From contig NZ_JACATN010000001.1 in the NCBI RefSeq assembly GCF_018603515.1, positions 1,037,339 to 1,101,338 of the forward strand: a DNA stretch of 64,000 bases, in the 5' to 3' direction. Every line of letters starts with the position of its first letter. Position 1 is the stretch's first letter. The stretch is from Zobellia barbeyronii (GTDB lineage Bacteria > Bacteroidota > Bacteroidia > Flavobacteriales > Flavobacteriaceae). Under the pieces are notes generated by a model. That model worked only from the letters and a program-made list of their open reading frames with translations, was not told where the DNA came from and did no database searches. The position numbers and the translations under genes are program-made. This document shows, piece by piece, positions 19,167-28,174 of the stretch.

Positions 19167-19210
19167 GTATTCTTTTATACTCTCTTATTAAGAGAAGTGT
19201 TTAAACAGTT

Positions 19211-19621
19211 CTAGCAGAACTCCTCGTAGGCACCAACAAGGTTCTCAGCAATCAATTCTGCTGGTCTACCTTCAATGTGGTGACGCTCAATCATATGAAC
19301 CAATTCGCCATCTTTAAAAAGAGCCATACTTGGCGATGATGGAGGAAAAGGAATCATAAGGTTTCTAGCTGTATTTACGGCTTCAATATCAACACCTGCA
19401 AAAACCGTAACGATATGGTCAGGTTTCTTTGCGTTGTGTAAACTTAATTTTGCCGCAGGTCTAGCGTTTGCCGCTGCACAACCACAAACAGAATTTACTA
19501 CAACTAAAGTAGTACCTTCTTTTTTGATTGCATTTTCGACTGCTTCTGATGTATGTAATTCTTCAAACCCAGCTGATGCCAAGTCTTGTCTCATAGGTTT
19601 TACCAATTCTGCGGGATACAT
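19211..19621 (-). CDS. BrxA/BrxB family bacilliredoxin
   Basis: Taken from ATG 19621 (136 residues). A longer frame to 19648 exists, but that upstream Met codon lies within a perfect -7 box, and the family begins MYPAELVKPMRQDL exactly at 19621. The redox motif CGC is in VVNSVCGCAAANARPA (about residues 45-60). BrxA/B proteins remove bacillithiol from S-bacillithiolated proteins; in Flavobacteriia they are widespread and act as small cytosolic disulfide isomerase-like proteins. It is monocistronic with its own terminator. Confidence 0.93.
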   Translation of the reverse strand: MYPAELVKPMRQDLASAGFEELHTSEAVENAIKKEGTTLVVVNSVCGCAAANARPAAKLSLHNAKKPDHIVTVFAGVDIEAVNTARNLMIPFPPSSPSMALFKDGELVHMIERHHIEGRPAELIAENLVGAYEEFC

Positions 19622-19645
19622 ATTTTTATATTTTATGATAGTTAA

Positions 19646-19653
19646 CAAAGATA
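19646..19653 (-). promoter_or_regulatory. Bacteroidota -7 box TATCTTTG for the bacilliredoxin gene
   Basis: A perfect TAnnTTTG on the minus strand, 25 bases before ATG 19621. It overlaps the next upstream in-frame Met codon, which rules that codon out as the start. Confidence 0.6.
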
Positions 19654-19798
19654 CTTAATTTGTCTCGTTTAGTTGATATACTTAACTTTTCGTTAGCGAA
19701 AAGGTCTAAAATAGGTGCTGTTGATGGCGGTATTTGGCAACGATCATTCTTTAATCGCCTCTCTGTTTTTTTAGAAGCTTAGTTCTAAGCGCTTTTAA

Positions 19799-19806
19799 TA
19801 TCTTTG
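19799..19806 (+). promoter_or_regulatory. Bacteroidota -7 box TATCTTTG for the TerB-DnaJ gene
   Basis: A perfect TAnnTTTG ends at 19806 and overlaps the TTG at 19804 that opens the longest frame. Translation must therefore begin downstream, at ATG 19825. Confidence 0.6.
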
Positions 19807-19824
19807 CCCAAATTTAGAAAAGGC

Positions 19825-20562
19825 ATGATTAAATGGTTCGCGGCCATCGCAGGGTATTATTTTTTTAGGTTTCCAGGAGCAATTTTGGGATACTTGATAG
19901 GTAGCTTTATTGATGGTCTTAAGATTAGTGGTGGTGGAGGAGCGCAGTCTGTTTTTGGTGATATGACGCGTCAGAAAGTAACGCCGGCAGATTTTGAGCT
20001 GAATTTACTGTCTTTATGCTCTATAGTAATTAAGGCAGATGGCACGGTAAGCCAGCGTGAAATGGACTATGTGCGGCAATATTTTGTTAGCACTTATGGT
20101 AAGGACAAGGCTAATGCCATTTTCAGAACTTTTAATGAAATCAATAAGAAGCATGAGATTTCTGCCCAGCGTATCTGTACGTTTCTGAATCAGCGTACTA
20201 GGTATGAAGTTCGTTTGCAGTTGCTTCACTTTTTATTCGGTATTGCACAAGCAGATGGTTCTGTAAGTAATCCGGAAATTAATAAGATTCGTGAAATTGC
20301 AGGTTATTTACGAGTTAACCTTAGAGATTTTGAGAGTATTAAGGCCATGTTCATCAAATCGGTCAACAATGCATATAAAATTCTAGATATTGAAAAGTCG
20401 GCAAGTAATGACGAAGTGAAGAAGGCGTATCGTACGATGGCCAAGAAATACCATCCAGACCGCGTGAATACTGAAAACGAAGCTATTAAGAAAGGTGCCG
20501 AAGAAAAATTTAAGGAAGTACAAAAAGCCTATGAAGAAATTCAGTCCGAAAGAGGCCTGTAG
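19825..20562 (+). CDS. TerB-like plus DnaJ-domain co-chaperone (DjlA-like)
   Basis: Taken from ATG 19825 (245 residues), the first start after the promoter box. A short N-terminal hydrophobic segment ([27 protein letters not shown]) is followed by a TerB/tellurite-resistance-like helical domain (about 55-170; [14 protein letters not shown] and [14 protein letters not shown] form its two acidic repeats). A C-terminal J domain (about 178-245) has the canonical HPD in [10 protein letters not shown]. The layout equals DjlA: membrane anchor, TerB, J domain that stimulates DnaK. Client unknown. Confidence 0.9.
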   Translation: MIKWFAAIAGYYFFRFPGAILGYLIGSFIDGLKISGGGGAQSVFGDMTRQKVTPADFELNLLSLCSIVIKADGTVSQREMDYVRQYFVSTYGKDKANAIFRTFNEINKKHEISAQRICTFLNQRTRYEVRLQLLHFLFGIAQADGSVSNPEINKIREIAGYLRVNLRDFESIKAMFIKSVNNAYKILDIEKSASNDEVKKAYRTMAKKYHPDRVNTENEAIKKGAEEKFKEVQKAYEEIQSERGL

Positions 20563-20620
20563 TTAAACATGCGGACAAGGGTATTTTTAGTTCTTTCATC
20601 GCTTTAAAAAGCTATTCAAA

Positions 20621-21205
20621 ATGCAAGAATTCTTTTTCTATATACAGATGGGTTTGGAGCATGTGCTAGATTTCAGTGCATATGACCATATTCTATTTTT
20701 AACGGCATTGGCCATTCCCTTTTCTTTTAAGACTTGGAAAAAAGTAGTTGTGTTGGCAACGGTATTTACTATTGCCCACTGCTTATCACTCGCCTTGAGT
20801 GCCTATGGTGCAGTAACGGTAGATGTTAGCCTTATTGAATTTTTGATTCCCGTGACTATAATGATGACGGCTAGCTTTAATCTCTTATACATGCGTAAAA
20901 CGGCAACTACTCAAAATATGCAGGGTCATGTGCTGGCTACGTTGGTTTTTGGTCTCATTCACGGGTTTGGTTTTAGTAATTACTTTAGAATGCTAATGGC
21001 AGAAGAGGATAATAAATTAACACCTCTTCTGGGCTTTGCTACAGGTATTGAAATTTCACAAGTTACCATAGTTTTGTCCGTTTTATCGGTGAGTTGGGCT
21101 GTAATTGCTGCTACGAAAGTAAAGAAAGTGCTGTTCGTCGTAATTACCTCAATTTTAATTATACTTCTAACAATACCAATGCTCGTTCATACGTTTCCGC
21201 TTTAG
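20621..21205 (+). CDS. HupE/UreJ family membrane protein
   Basis: A 194-residue protein with about six hydrophobic helices. The HupE/UreJ_2 signature is visible: GLEHVLDFSAYDHILFL at the N-terminus, TIAHCLSLALS in helix 3 and LVFGLIHGFGFSNYF in the middle, with His residues suited to metal binding. HupE/UreJ proteins are nickel or cobalt permeases in hydrogenase and urease operons, but no such genes are here, so the substrate is unknown. It starts 59 bases after the DnaJ gene. Confidence 0.85.
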   Translation: MQEFFFYIQMGLEHVLDFSAYDHILFLTALAIPFSFKTWKKVVVLATVFTIAHCLSLALSAYGAVTVDVSLIEFLIPVTIMMTASFNLLYMRKTATTQNMQGHVLATLVFGLIHGFGFSNYFRMLMAEEDNKLTPLLGFATGIEISQVTIVLSVLSVSWAVIAATKVKKVLFVVITSILIILLTIPMLVHTFPL

Positions 21206-21330
21206 TAACTAATTTATTTTCACTTAAAATTAACCCCTAAATATTGTTGGGCTTTTTGAAAGCAGGTATCTTAGTTGTATTGCAGGTAAGATAATTAGCA
21301 CATATGTCTATTGTTGTATCTTCGCATTAC

Positions 21331-21780
21331 ATGAAAAAGTCAAAACAAGAAAAATACGATAAGGCATATTTACGCATGGCCCAGGAGTGGGGTAAACTAT
21401 CGTATTGCCAACGTAAACAGGTTGGCGCAATAATCGTAAAAGATAGGATGATTATATCTGATGGGTACAATGGTACACCAACAGGTTTTGAAAACATTTG
21501 TGAAGACGATGAGGGATATACCAAATGGTATGTTTTGCATGCGGAAGCAAATGCAATAAGTAAAGTAGCCTCTTCAACCCAGTCATGTGAGGGAGCAACG
21601 CTTTATATTACACTTTCTCCATGTAGAGAATGTAGTAAATTAATACACCAGTCAGGTATAAAACGAGTAGTATATAAAAGAGCTTACAAGGACGATTCTG
21701 GATTACAGTTTTTAGAACGTGCCGATATAGAATTAGTGCATTTACCGGAAATTGAATCTGCGGTAGACGAGTCAAAATAA
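21331..21780 (+). CDS. Deoxycytidylate deaminase (ComEB-like)
   Basis: A longer frame starts at 21304, but homologue-like sequence begins at ATG 21331 (MKKSKQEKYDKAYLRMAQEW), and a TATCTTCG box at 21317-21324 sits between the two starts. The product of 149 residues is a zinc-dependent cytidine/deoxycytidylate deaminase: VLHAEANAI supplies the Zn ligand His and catalytic Glu, and LSPCRECSK the two Zn cysteines. It should convert dCMP to dUMP for dTTP synthesis. The S41 protease gene begins 3 bases after its stop, so the two form an operon. Confidence 0.92.
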   Translation: MKKSKQEKYDKAYLRMAQEWGKLSYCQRKQVGAIIVKDRMIISDGYNGTPTGFENICEDDEGYTKWYVLHAEANAISKVASSTQSCEGATLYITLSPCRECSKLIHQSGIKRVVYKRAYKDDSGLQFLERADIELVHLPEIESAVDESK

Positions 21781-21782
21781 TT

Positions 21783-23408
21783 ATGAAGAAACAACAAAAC
21801 TACATATGGCCTACCGTAATAGCTGCAGCACTTGCGCTAGGTATTTTTGTTGGAGGGAAATTGCATTTTGCAGATTCCCCGGAAAAACTCTTTACTACCA
21901 ATTCTAAAAAAGACAAACTCAATAGACTCATAGATTATATAGATTATGAGTATGTAGATGATATTGATACGGATAGTATTGTAGACGTAACCGTTAATCA
22001 GATTCTTGAGAAATTAGACCCACATTCCGTTTATATTCCTAAAAACGAAATGGACCGGGTTTCTGAGAATATGAAAGGCGATTTTGTAGGTATCGGCATT
22101 AACTTTTACCCGTATAAAGACACAATTTCAGTAATTAGAACGGTACCTAAAGGTCCTAGCTATTTAAAAGGAATAAAAGCGGGAGATCGCATTTTAATGG
22201 CCAATAATGACACACTATATGGTAAAGACTTGGCCAGCGAAGACATTGTAGGTAAGTTGAAAGGAGAAAAAGGCAGTTCTGTAAAGTTGAAAGTCTTTAG
22301 GAAATCAGAAAATAAAACATTCACGGTCAGCGTAAAAAGAGATATTGTGCCTATAAAAAGCGTAGAGGCATACTATATGCTAACGGATGATATGGCCTAT
22401 ATTAAGGTGAATCGGTTTGCAGAGTCTACGTATAGGGAGTTTAAATCCGCACTATCAGAATTAATTAAACAAGGAGCTACTAAGTTAACCTTAGACTTAA
22501 GAGATAACCCTGGAGGTTACTTGGGTGTTGCGGAGCAAATGGCAGACGAGTTTCTAAAAGATGGAAAACTTATTCTGTTTACGAAGAATAAAAAAGGAAA
22601 CATCAATAAGATATATGCTACCTCAAAAGGGAAGTTTGAGGATAAACCTATTTATGTATTAATCAATGAAAGGTCTGCATCTGCAAGTGAAATAATAGCA
22701 GGGGCTTTACAAGACAATGATATTGGTACTATAGTTGGTCGTCGTTCATTTGGTAAAGGTTTAGTGCAGCGAGAGATGGAGTTAGGAGATGGCTCTGCAA
22801 TACGTCTTACGGTTTCTAGATATTATACCCCTACAGGTAGAAGTATTCAGAAGTCATATGAAAACGGAAATGAAGATTACTACAAGACATTCACAGATAG
22901 ATACCATAGTGGTGAATTAGTTACTGTAGATAGCATAAAAGTGGCCGATTCCTTGAAGTTCACAACACCTAAAGGCAAGGTAGTTTACGGTGGGGGCGGA
23001 ATAATCCCGGATGTGTTTGTTCCAATAGGTTCTAATGAGGAAGAAGCTGTAGAAAGTATGGATAGTTTTGGATGGCTTTCTTACTTTATTTTTGAGCATT
23101 TGGATGACGATAGAAAACGATACAATTCATACACCAAGAAAGAGTTCGTTACAGATTTTAAAGTAGACGATATTCTTTTTGAAAAATTTGTAGATTATTC
23201 AGTTCAAAGAAATTTAAGAATGAATTTCTATGAATATGAGGATAGTATTAAGCTTTACCTAAAAGCCGCACTGTCAGAACAGTTGTTTGGAGCTAATGTA
23301 CACGCCCAAATTAAAAGCGCCGAAGATAAAATGTTACAGGAGGTGCTAAAGTTGGATAACCCTGTTTTGGAGCAAAAAGAAGCCGAAGTTATAGAGAGCA
23401 ATAACTAA
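21783..23408 (+). CDS. S41 family C-terminal processing peptidase
   Basis: A 541-residue protein: N-terminal membrane anchor or signal (about 7-25), a PDZ domain (about 85-180, with GIKAGDRILMANNDTL) and the S41 protease domain. The catalytic Ser is in NERSASASEIIAGAL and the Lys in GRRSFGKGLVQ, the usual Ser-Lys dyad. DLRDNPGGYLGVAEQMADEF is the conserved strand ahead of it. It acts in the periplasm on the C-termini of proteins. It is coupled to the dCMP deaminase gene, an arrangement with no obvious functional link. Its stop overlaps the convergent small membrane gene by 4 bases. Confidence 0.93.
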   Translation: MKKQQNYIWPTVIAAALALGIFVGGKLHFADSPEKLFTTNSKKDKLNRLIDYIDYEYVDDIDTDSIVDVTVNQILEKLDPHSVYIPKNEMDRVSENMKGDFVGIGINFYPYKDTISVIRTVPKGPSYLKGIKAGDRILMANNDTLYGKDLASEDIVGKLKGEKGSSVKLKVFRKSENKTFTVSVKRDIVPIKSVEAYYMLTDDMAYIKVNRFAESTYREFKSALSELIKQGATKLTLDLRDNPGGYLGVAEQMADEFLKDGKLILFTKNKKGNINKIYATSKGKFEDKPIYVLINERSASASEIIAGALQDNDIGTIVGRRSFGKGLVQREMELGDGSAIRLTVSRYYTPTGRSIQKSYENGNEDYYKTFTDRYHSGELVTVDSIKVADSLKFTTPKGKVVYGGGGIIPDVFVPIGSNEEEAVESMDSFGWLSYFIFEHLDDDRKRYNSYTKKEFVTDFKVDDILFEKFVDYSVQRNLRMNFYEYEDSIKLYLKAALSEQLFGANVHAQIKSAEDKMLQEVLKLDNPVLEQKEAEVIESNN

Positions 23409-23611
23409 TTACGTTGTTCTACTTTTTTTTGTATTTTTTTACTTGTTCTAAAAATCAAAATGAGCATTATAGCACAAAGTGAAGCCACAATACCAATTAA
23501 GGCAATAGTGCTATCTCCATTAAAAGGATTCTCAAAATCAATCATCGTTACATTATAAGCGATAAGTGCAATGGCTGCTATGACTATGATAATAGTTAGT
23601 GTCTTATTCAT
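23405..23611 (-). CDS. Small two-helix membrane protein
   Basis: A 68-residue protein with two hydrophobic segments (about 4-24 and 36-58) and a basic C-terminus (RTSKKIQKKVEQR). No family was recognised. It lies directly downstream of marC on the same strand, 53 bases apart, and its stop overlaps the end of the S41 gene on the other strand. Clean membrane topology and spacing make it likely real; its function is unknown. Confidence 0.6.
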   Translation of the reverse strand: MNKTLTIIIVIAAIALIAYNVTMIDFENPFNGDSTIALIGIVASLCAIMLILIFRTSKKIQKKVEQRN

Positions 23612-23664
23612 TTTTATATTTTTTACAGGTTTATAAAATTGGAGTGTATAGCCTGTTGATTATA

Positions 23665-24243
23665 CTAGAATAACTCGTTAACGTTCGCTGCGAATAGTTT
23701 TACTGCAATGGCCAATAGAATAACCCCAAAAACCTTTCTTATAACGTTAAGTCCGTTTTTACCTAGTACTTTTTCTATCCTTCTTGAGGATTTTAGAACT
23801 AGATATACAAAAATAGTGTTTAAGGTGATGGCAACAATAATATTTTCTACTCGAAATTCAGCTCTTAAAGAAAGCAACGCCGTTAGTGTACCTGCACCCG
23901 CAATTAATGGAAAGGCAATAGGAACTATAGAGGCACTTTCTGGCTCATCTTCTTTGTAGAGGGTGATGCCTAATATCATTTCCAAAGCAAGAAAGAAGAG
24001 AATGAACGACCCTGCTACAGCAAAGGAATACACATCTATACCAATTAGTTTCAGTATTTTTTGACCAACAAAAAGAAAGGCAATCATTATAACCAATGAA
24101 ACAAAAGAAGCCTTTTCAGATTCTATATGCCCTACTTTTTTCCGTAACCCTATAATTATTGGAATACTTCCTAAAATATCAATAACCGCAAAGAGTACCA
24201 TAGTAGCGGTCGCAATTTCCCGTAAATCGAATTGTATGTCCAT
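23665..24243 (-). CDS. MarC family integral membrane protein
   Basis: A 192-residue protein with six hydrophobic helices. MarC features include TATMVLFAVIDILGSIPIIIGLRKK at the N-terminus and IVPIAFPLIAGAGTLTALLSL in the middle (the Pro-Gly-rich re-entrant-like loop). The family was once thought to confer multiple antibiotic resistance, but that was not upheld; its transport role is unknown. The ATG at 24243 is divergent from the DUF3109 gene. Confidence 0.9.
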   Translation of the reverse strand: MDIQFDLREIATATMVLFAVIDILGSIPIIIGLRKKVGHIESEKASFVSLVIMIAFLFVGQKILKLIGIDVYSFAVAGSFILFFLALEMILGITLYKEDEPESASIVPIAFPLIAGAGTLTALLSLRAEFRVENIIVAITLNTIFVYLVLKSSRRIEKVLGKNGLNVIRKVFGVILLAIAVKLFAANVNELF

Positions 24244-24335
24244 ACCTCAAAATTTTTCGCAAAATTACATTTAATTAAACCGATAGGAAGCATAGATATG
24301 TAATTAATTTGCACGTAAAAATGCGCTTTAAAAAG

Positions 24336-24343
24336 TATCTTTG
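24336..24343 (+). promoter_or_regulatory. Bacteroidota promoter (TTTG ... TATCTTTG) for the DUF3109 gene
   Basis: The -7 box TATCTTTG lies 18 bases before the ATG. A TTTG at 24308-24311 could be the -33 element, with a spacer of 24 bases that is slightly long. Confidence 0.55.
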
Positions 24344-24361
24344 CGGTTCTAAACCCGCAGT

Positions 24362-24934
24362 ATGTTTCAATTAGGTAATACCATAGTATCAGAAGAAATT
24401 ATAGAAAAGGATTTTCTCTGTAACATTTCGGCTTGCAAAGGCCAATGCTGTATAGATGGGAATGCTGGAGCACCATTGGAAGAAAAGGAAACTGAAATTA
24501 TTGTAGATATCTATAGTAAAGTAAAACCATTTTTAAGAAAAGAAGGAATTGATGCTATTGAGGAGCAAGGAGCTTTCGTTAAGGGAGATGACGGTGAATG
24601 GGAAACCCCCTTGGTGAACAATAGTGAGTGTGCTTATGTTATCTTTTCTGATAATGGAACTGCTAAATGCGGTATTGAAGAGGCCTATAACCAAGGTGCC
24701 GTAAAGTGGAAGAAACCCGTTTCATGCCACCTGTATCCTGTTCGTATACGGGAGTACACAGAACTTACCGCTGTTAATTACCATAAGTGGAGCATCTGTG
24801 ATCCTGCCTGTGCTTTGGGAGATGAACTTAAAGTGCCAATATATAAGTTTGTAAAGGAAGCGCTGATAAGAAAGTTTGGTGAAGCTTGGTATAAAGAATT
24901 AGAACAAGTAGCTATAGAGCATACTAAACAGTAG
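24362..24934 (+). CDS. DUF3109 family cysteine-rich protein
   Basis: A 190-residue cytosolic protein. The N-terminal FLCNISACKGQCCIDGNAGAPLE and later ECAYVIFSDNGTAKCGIEEAY, SCHLYPVRI and ICDPACALGD give about eight conserved Cys. This is the DUF3109 pattern, related in style to the Fe-S or zinc-binding YkgJ/CxxCxxCC group. The function is unknown; metal or cluster binding is inferred from Cys spacing. Its 3' end overlaps the convergent sensor kinase gene by 11 bases. Confidence 0.88.
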   Translation: MFQLGNTIVSEEIIEKDFLCNISACKGQCCIDGNAGAPLEEKETEIIVDIYSKVKPFLRKEGIDAIEEQGAFVKGDDGEWETPLVNNSECAYVIFSDNGTAKCGIEEAYNQGAVKWKKPVSCHLYPVRIREYTELTAVNYHKWSICDPACALGDELKVPIYKFVKEALIRKFGEAWYKELEQVAIEHTKQ

Positions 24935-26906
24935 GGATGTGTAGTATTACTTTGGTTCCCAAAGGTTTTTGGTTTTCATCGTATAGGTCCACAATTTCTA
25001 CTTCAAATGAGTTTTGAAGATCTTTTGAGAAATTGGCAAGTCGCTCTTTGGTAATTTCAATACCAACGGACTTTCGTTTTAAGACTTTATTTCTTTTTAT
25101 TTTATCGGCCATCACCCTTCCTACGCCATTATCCGATATGGCGATATGAATAAAATCTTGTTTGTCTTTTGTAATGTGTAGGTCAATAATTTTCTCACCT
25201 TTTTTAGGAGAGAGTCCATGCCATATGGCATTTTCAAGGAATGGTTGTAAAATTAATGATGGAATTTTTACGGTGTGAGTATCTATATTTTCATCAACAC
25301 GAATTTTAAAATCTATCTCGTTCGAAAAACGGATGTTTTCTATATTCATATAGAGGTCTACAGTTTCTAATTCTTCGGCCAAGGGAATTTCTCGCATGGA
25401 TGAGGATTCTAGAATCTTCCGTACCAGTTTTGAGAATTTATTTAGATAGTGAACAGCATTCTTTTGTTCGTTATTTATGATGTATAATTTAATGGAATTG
25501 AGAGAGTTGAATAAAAAATGAGGATTCATTTGGCTACGCAACATACTCTGTTCCAAAGTCAATACCTTTTTTTCATTCTTAAGTTGATATTGTCTGTAGA
25601 GGATATAAAAAATACCCGCTAACAATGCTAGAGCAATACTGCCAATAAGAAGGGTTGTGTAACTATTACGGAGTTTTGTTTGGACCGCTTCCTTCTCTTT
25701 GGCCAATATTTGAATTTCGCTATTTTTCTTCTCAGAATCATATCTATAGGTGATATCGTTTACGTAGCGAACGGTATTTTCACTTACGATTTCTTTTTCA
25801 AGTTCTGTTGCTTTTATATTGTATTCAAGTGCTTTTTTGTAATCACCAGTTTTCTGGTATAGGTCTGTTAATAAGTTACTTGCCCGAGCGGACTCGTTTC
25901 TAATATTAAATTTTTCAGCCACACGTAGTCCTTCTAAAATATTCTTTTTGGCATCTGCATAGTCTCCGTTTACCATCTTTCCCCAGCCGAGATTAATATA
26001 TATAGGAGATACAAGAAAGCCGTCACCTATTCTTTTAGCAGTAGGCAGTGTTGGTAACAAAAGTTTCTCGGCCTCGTTTATACGGCCTTTCTTTAGGTAT
26101 ACGCTTGCTATGTTTGTTTTGCAAATAACCCGGCCTGTATCGTTATTAATTTGCTCATTATAGGCTAACGACGTGCGGTAATTCTCTAATGCCTGGTCTA
26201 ATTCACCTAAGGATTCCTGGCATTTTCCTATATTTCCATAATTAATTGCCATGCCCAAGGTATTGCCTAGTTCGGTTTCCAAAACCAAGGACCGTTTAAA
26301 ATAATCTATAGCCTGATTATATTGATTAAGCCTACTATATAGGTTACCAATGGAATTTAGAGATACGTTAATACTTTTTTGTAGATTCTTGGACCGGTCC
26401 TCCTTTTTAACGGTCTCAGCAAGCTCTATCGCCTGTTGGTTATAATCCATTGCCTTTCGTATGGAAGATATTCTACGGTAAACAACACCTAGATCATTTA
26501 AGCTAGCCACTTTAAACTCAATATGGTTCGTTTTGTTGGCAATTTGCAACGCTTTTTTATGCAATTCAACCGCATGTACGTACTGAGATTTATTTCGGTA
26601 AGCCCTGCCTAGTTCGTTATAAGAATAAATTTGACCTGAAGTGTATTCTTTGTTTAGTGAAGCCGTAGAGAAATAACGCATAAGAAGGGTATCCGTCTTA
26701 TATTTTCGCATCACTGGGTGAATATCTAAATAGTTGGTCGGAGCTACAGTTATAAGGCTGTCCACCGTTTTTTTAAAAGATGTGGGTATGGTTTGGGCAT
26801 TAACCGTAGCTAGATATAAAAAGCTAAATAGAAGTATACACAATTTGCCCAAAGCAATTGGGTATTTTAAAATGTAGGACTTTTTATTTTTGAGTTTAGG
26901 ACTCAT
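24924..26906 (-). CDS. TPR-containing LytS/YpdA-type sensor histidine kinase
   Basis: A 660-residue protein. A signal peptide or TM (about 15-37) is followed by a periplasmic array of about seven tetratricopeptide repeats (about 75-375; motifs such as AIDYFKRSLVLETELGN and ALEYNIKATELEKEI). A coiled linker and TM helix (about 415-435) precede the His_kinase domain with phosphoacceptor His in SQMNPHFLFNSLNSIK, then an HATPase with AISDNGVGR. LytS/YpdA kinases pair with LytTR regulators; the gene encoding one lies 8 bases upstream in the same operon. The TPRs probably sense a periplasmic peptide or protein. Confidence 0.93.
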   Translation of the reverse strand: MSPKLKNKKSYILKYPIALGKLCILLFSFLYLATVNAQTIPTSFKKTVDSLITVAPTNYLDIHPVMRKYKTDTLLMRYFSTASLNKEYTSGQIYSYNELGRAYRNKSQYVHAVELHKKALQIANKTNHIEFKVASLNDLGVVYRRISSIRKAMDYNQQAIELAETVKKEDRSKNLQKSINVSLNSIGNLYSRLNQYNQAIDYFKRSLVLETELGNTLGMAINYGNIGKCQESLGELDQALENYRTSLAYNEQINNDTGRVICKTNIASVYLKKGRINEAEKLLLPTLPTAKRIGDGFLVSPIYINLGWGKMVNGDYADAKKNILEGLRVAEKFNIRNESARASNLLTDLYQKTGDYKKALEYNIKATELEKEIVSENTVRYVNDITYRYDSEKKNSEIQILAKEKEAVQTKLRNSYTTLLIGSIALALLAGIFYILYRQYQLKNEKKVLTLEQSMLRSQMNPHFLFNSLNSIKLYIINNEQKNAVHYLNKFSKLVRKILESSSMREIPLAEELETVDLYMNIENIRFSNEIDFKIRVDENIDTHTVKIPSLILQPFLENAIWHGLSPKKGEKIIDLHITKDKQDFIHIAISDNGVGRVMADKIKRNKVLKRKSVGIEITKERLANFSKDLQNSFEVEIVDLYDENQKPLGTKVILHIPTV

Positions 26907-26914
26907 TAATTAGT

Positions 26915-27649
26915 TTAGAGCATATCTAAAAAATCTGATTTCTTTTGTCTGGAAACAGGAATCTTATGGTTAGATTCCAAAATAACATAGCCATCGGTTT
27001 TCAAAAACTCTTTTATTTTGGTTAGGTTGATAATATATGAATTGTGAATTCTAAAAAAAGAATCGGCTGGTAATAACTCGTTTACCTCTTTTAGTTTTTT
27101 TGTAAGTACAATCTTGTGTCCATCGGCTAAAAAAATAGTGCTATAGTTTCCATCGGACTCAGCATATAAAATCTCATCGCTATCTAGGAACACTAATTTA
27201 CCGTCAGTATTGAAGGTTATTTTTTTATGTTTTGCGTTGGAGTTGAAATTCAACAATAATCTTTCTAATCGTTCTGCTGTAAAGTTTTTAGCATTGTGTT
27301 TCCTGATTTTTACGATGGTTTCTCTAAGGTCATCCGTATCAATAGGTTTAAGAAGATAATCTATAGCCTCATTCTTCAAGGCTTTTATGGCATATTGGTT
27401 ATATGCGGTCGTGATTACAACAGGAAAATTTTTGTTGGTCAATTTTTGAATAAACTGAAAACCATCCATCGTTGGCATTTCAATATCCAGGAAAAGACAA
27501 TCTGGTGTATTTTTCTCCAAATAAGTTAATGCCTCAAAGGGGTCTGTAAAAGAAGCCTCCACCTTTATTTCATCGCTAAAATTGGTCAATTCCCAAGAAA
27601 GGCTTTGCAAGGCTTTGATTTCATCATCAACGATTACGGCTTCTATCAT
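26915..27649 (-). CDS. LytTR-family response regulator
   Basis: A 244-residue protein. The receiver domain (1-120) has the acidic pocket VDDE (7-10), phosphoacceptor Asp55 in LFLDIEMP and Lys in YLLKPID. The LytTR DNA-binding domain (about 140-240) has ILYAESDGNYSTIFL and FFRIHNSYIINLTKIKEF. LytTR regulators bind paired direct repeats about two helical turns apart; a perfect 11-bp repeat with a 21-bp period lies 210 bases upstream of this gene at 27860-27891. First gene of the operon with the TPR kinase. Confidence 0.95.
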   Translation of the reverse strand: MIEAVIVDDEIKALQSLSWELTNFSDEIKVEASFTDPFEALTYLEKNTPDCLFLDIEMPTMDGFQFIQKLTNKNFPVVITTAYNQYAIKALKNEAIDYLLKPIDTDDLRETIVKIRKHNAKNFTAERLERLLLNFNSNAKHKKITFNTDGKLVFLDSDEILYAESDGNYSTIFLADGHKIVLTKKLKEVNELLPADSFFRIHNSYIINLTKIKEFLKTDGYVILESNHKIPVSRQKKSDFLDML

Positions 27650-27859
27650 AGAACAATACTTTAAGGTAAATTAAACAAATTTAACGGTATGGCATGTTTT
27701 ATGATTATAAACATGTACCGATGGATATAATTATAGTGTGTTTGGTATAAAAAGTGGTAAAAACGGTTATGAAGGCTTTCGGGAGAAACGTCTCTAGGTT
27801 TATTTGTAATGAAATAAGCATTTTAAACTCGTATGAGGCCTTGTGAAATAAGGTATTTG

Positions 27860-27891
27860 CCATTTATACAGGAAAGTAGACCATTTATACA
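27860..27891. promoter_or_regulatory. Paired 11-bp direct repeat, candidate LytTR operator
   Basis: CCATTTATACA occurs twice, at 27860-27870 and 27881-27891, a period of exactly 21 bases. LytTR regulators such as AgrA and YpdB bind two direct repeats with this period, and the YpdB half-site GGCATTTCAT shares the CATTT core. The pair lies between the LytTR gene and the secreted-protein genes at 28014 and 28175. A -7-like TACTTTAG follows at 27922. The rest of 27650-28013 shows nothing else. Confidence 0.55.
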
Positions 27892-28013
27892 ATACAACGA
27901 TAATTGCGGGATGTTCAACATTACTTTAGCCTCATGAATGTATGACGGTTATTAATGTTTCCCCAGGGTTTTTATAACAGATTCCAAAAAGGTAAAACTA
28001 AATAACATTAGCA

Positions 28014-28169
28014 ATGAAAAAATGTCTATTCATGTTCGCTTTACTGATTGTTACCATAGTAGCGGCGGCTTTGACCAACACAAAAGAGATTAAAGAATTG
28101 AACAACGATTTAGTAGTCGCAGAGCAGTTCGTAGGCCAACAAGTGTCAATACAGAAACCTAAAAACTAG
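28014..28169 (+). CDS. Small secreted or membrane peptide, 51 residues
   Basis: ATG at 28014; 51 codons plus TAG. The N-terminal MKKCLFMFALLIVTIVAAALTNT is a hydrophobic signal or anchor; the remainder is short and polar (KEIKELNNDLVVAEQF...). A downstream gene begins 5 bases after its stop, implying an operon. It is the first gene after the candidate LytTR operator, so it may be the target of the adjacent two-component system. No family recognised. Confidence 0.6.
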   Translation: MKKCLFMFALLIVTIVAAALTNTKEIKELNNDLVVAEQFVGQQVSIQKPKN

Positions 28170-28174
28170 TAGCT

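Noticed and set aside
20621..21205. HupE/UreJ as evidence of a hydrogenase or urease operon
   Set aside because: No hydrogenase, urease or nickel-maturation genes lie nearby; lone HupE-like proteins are common.
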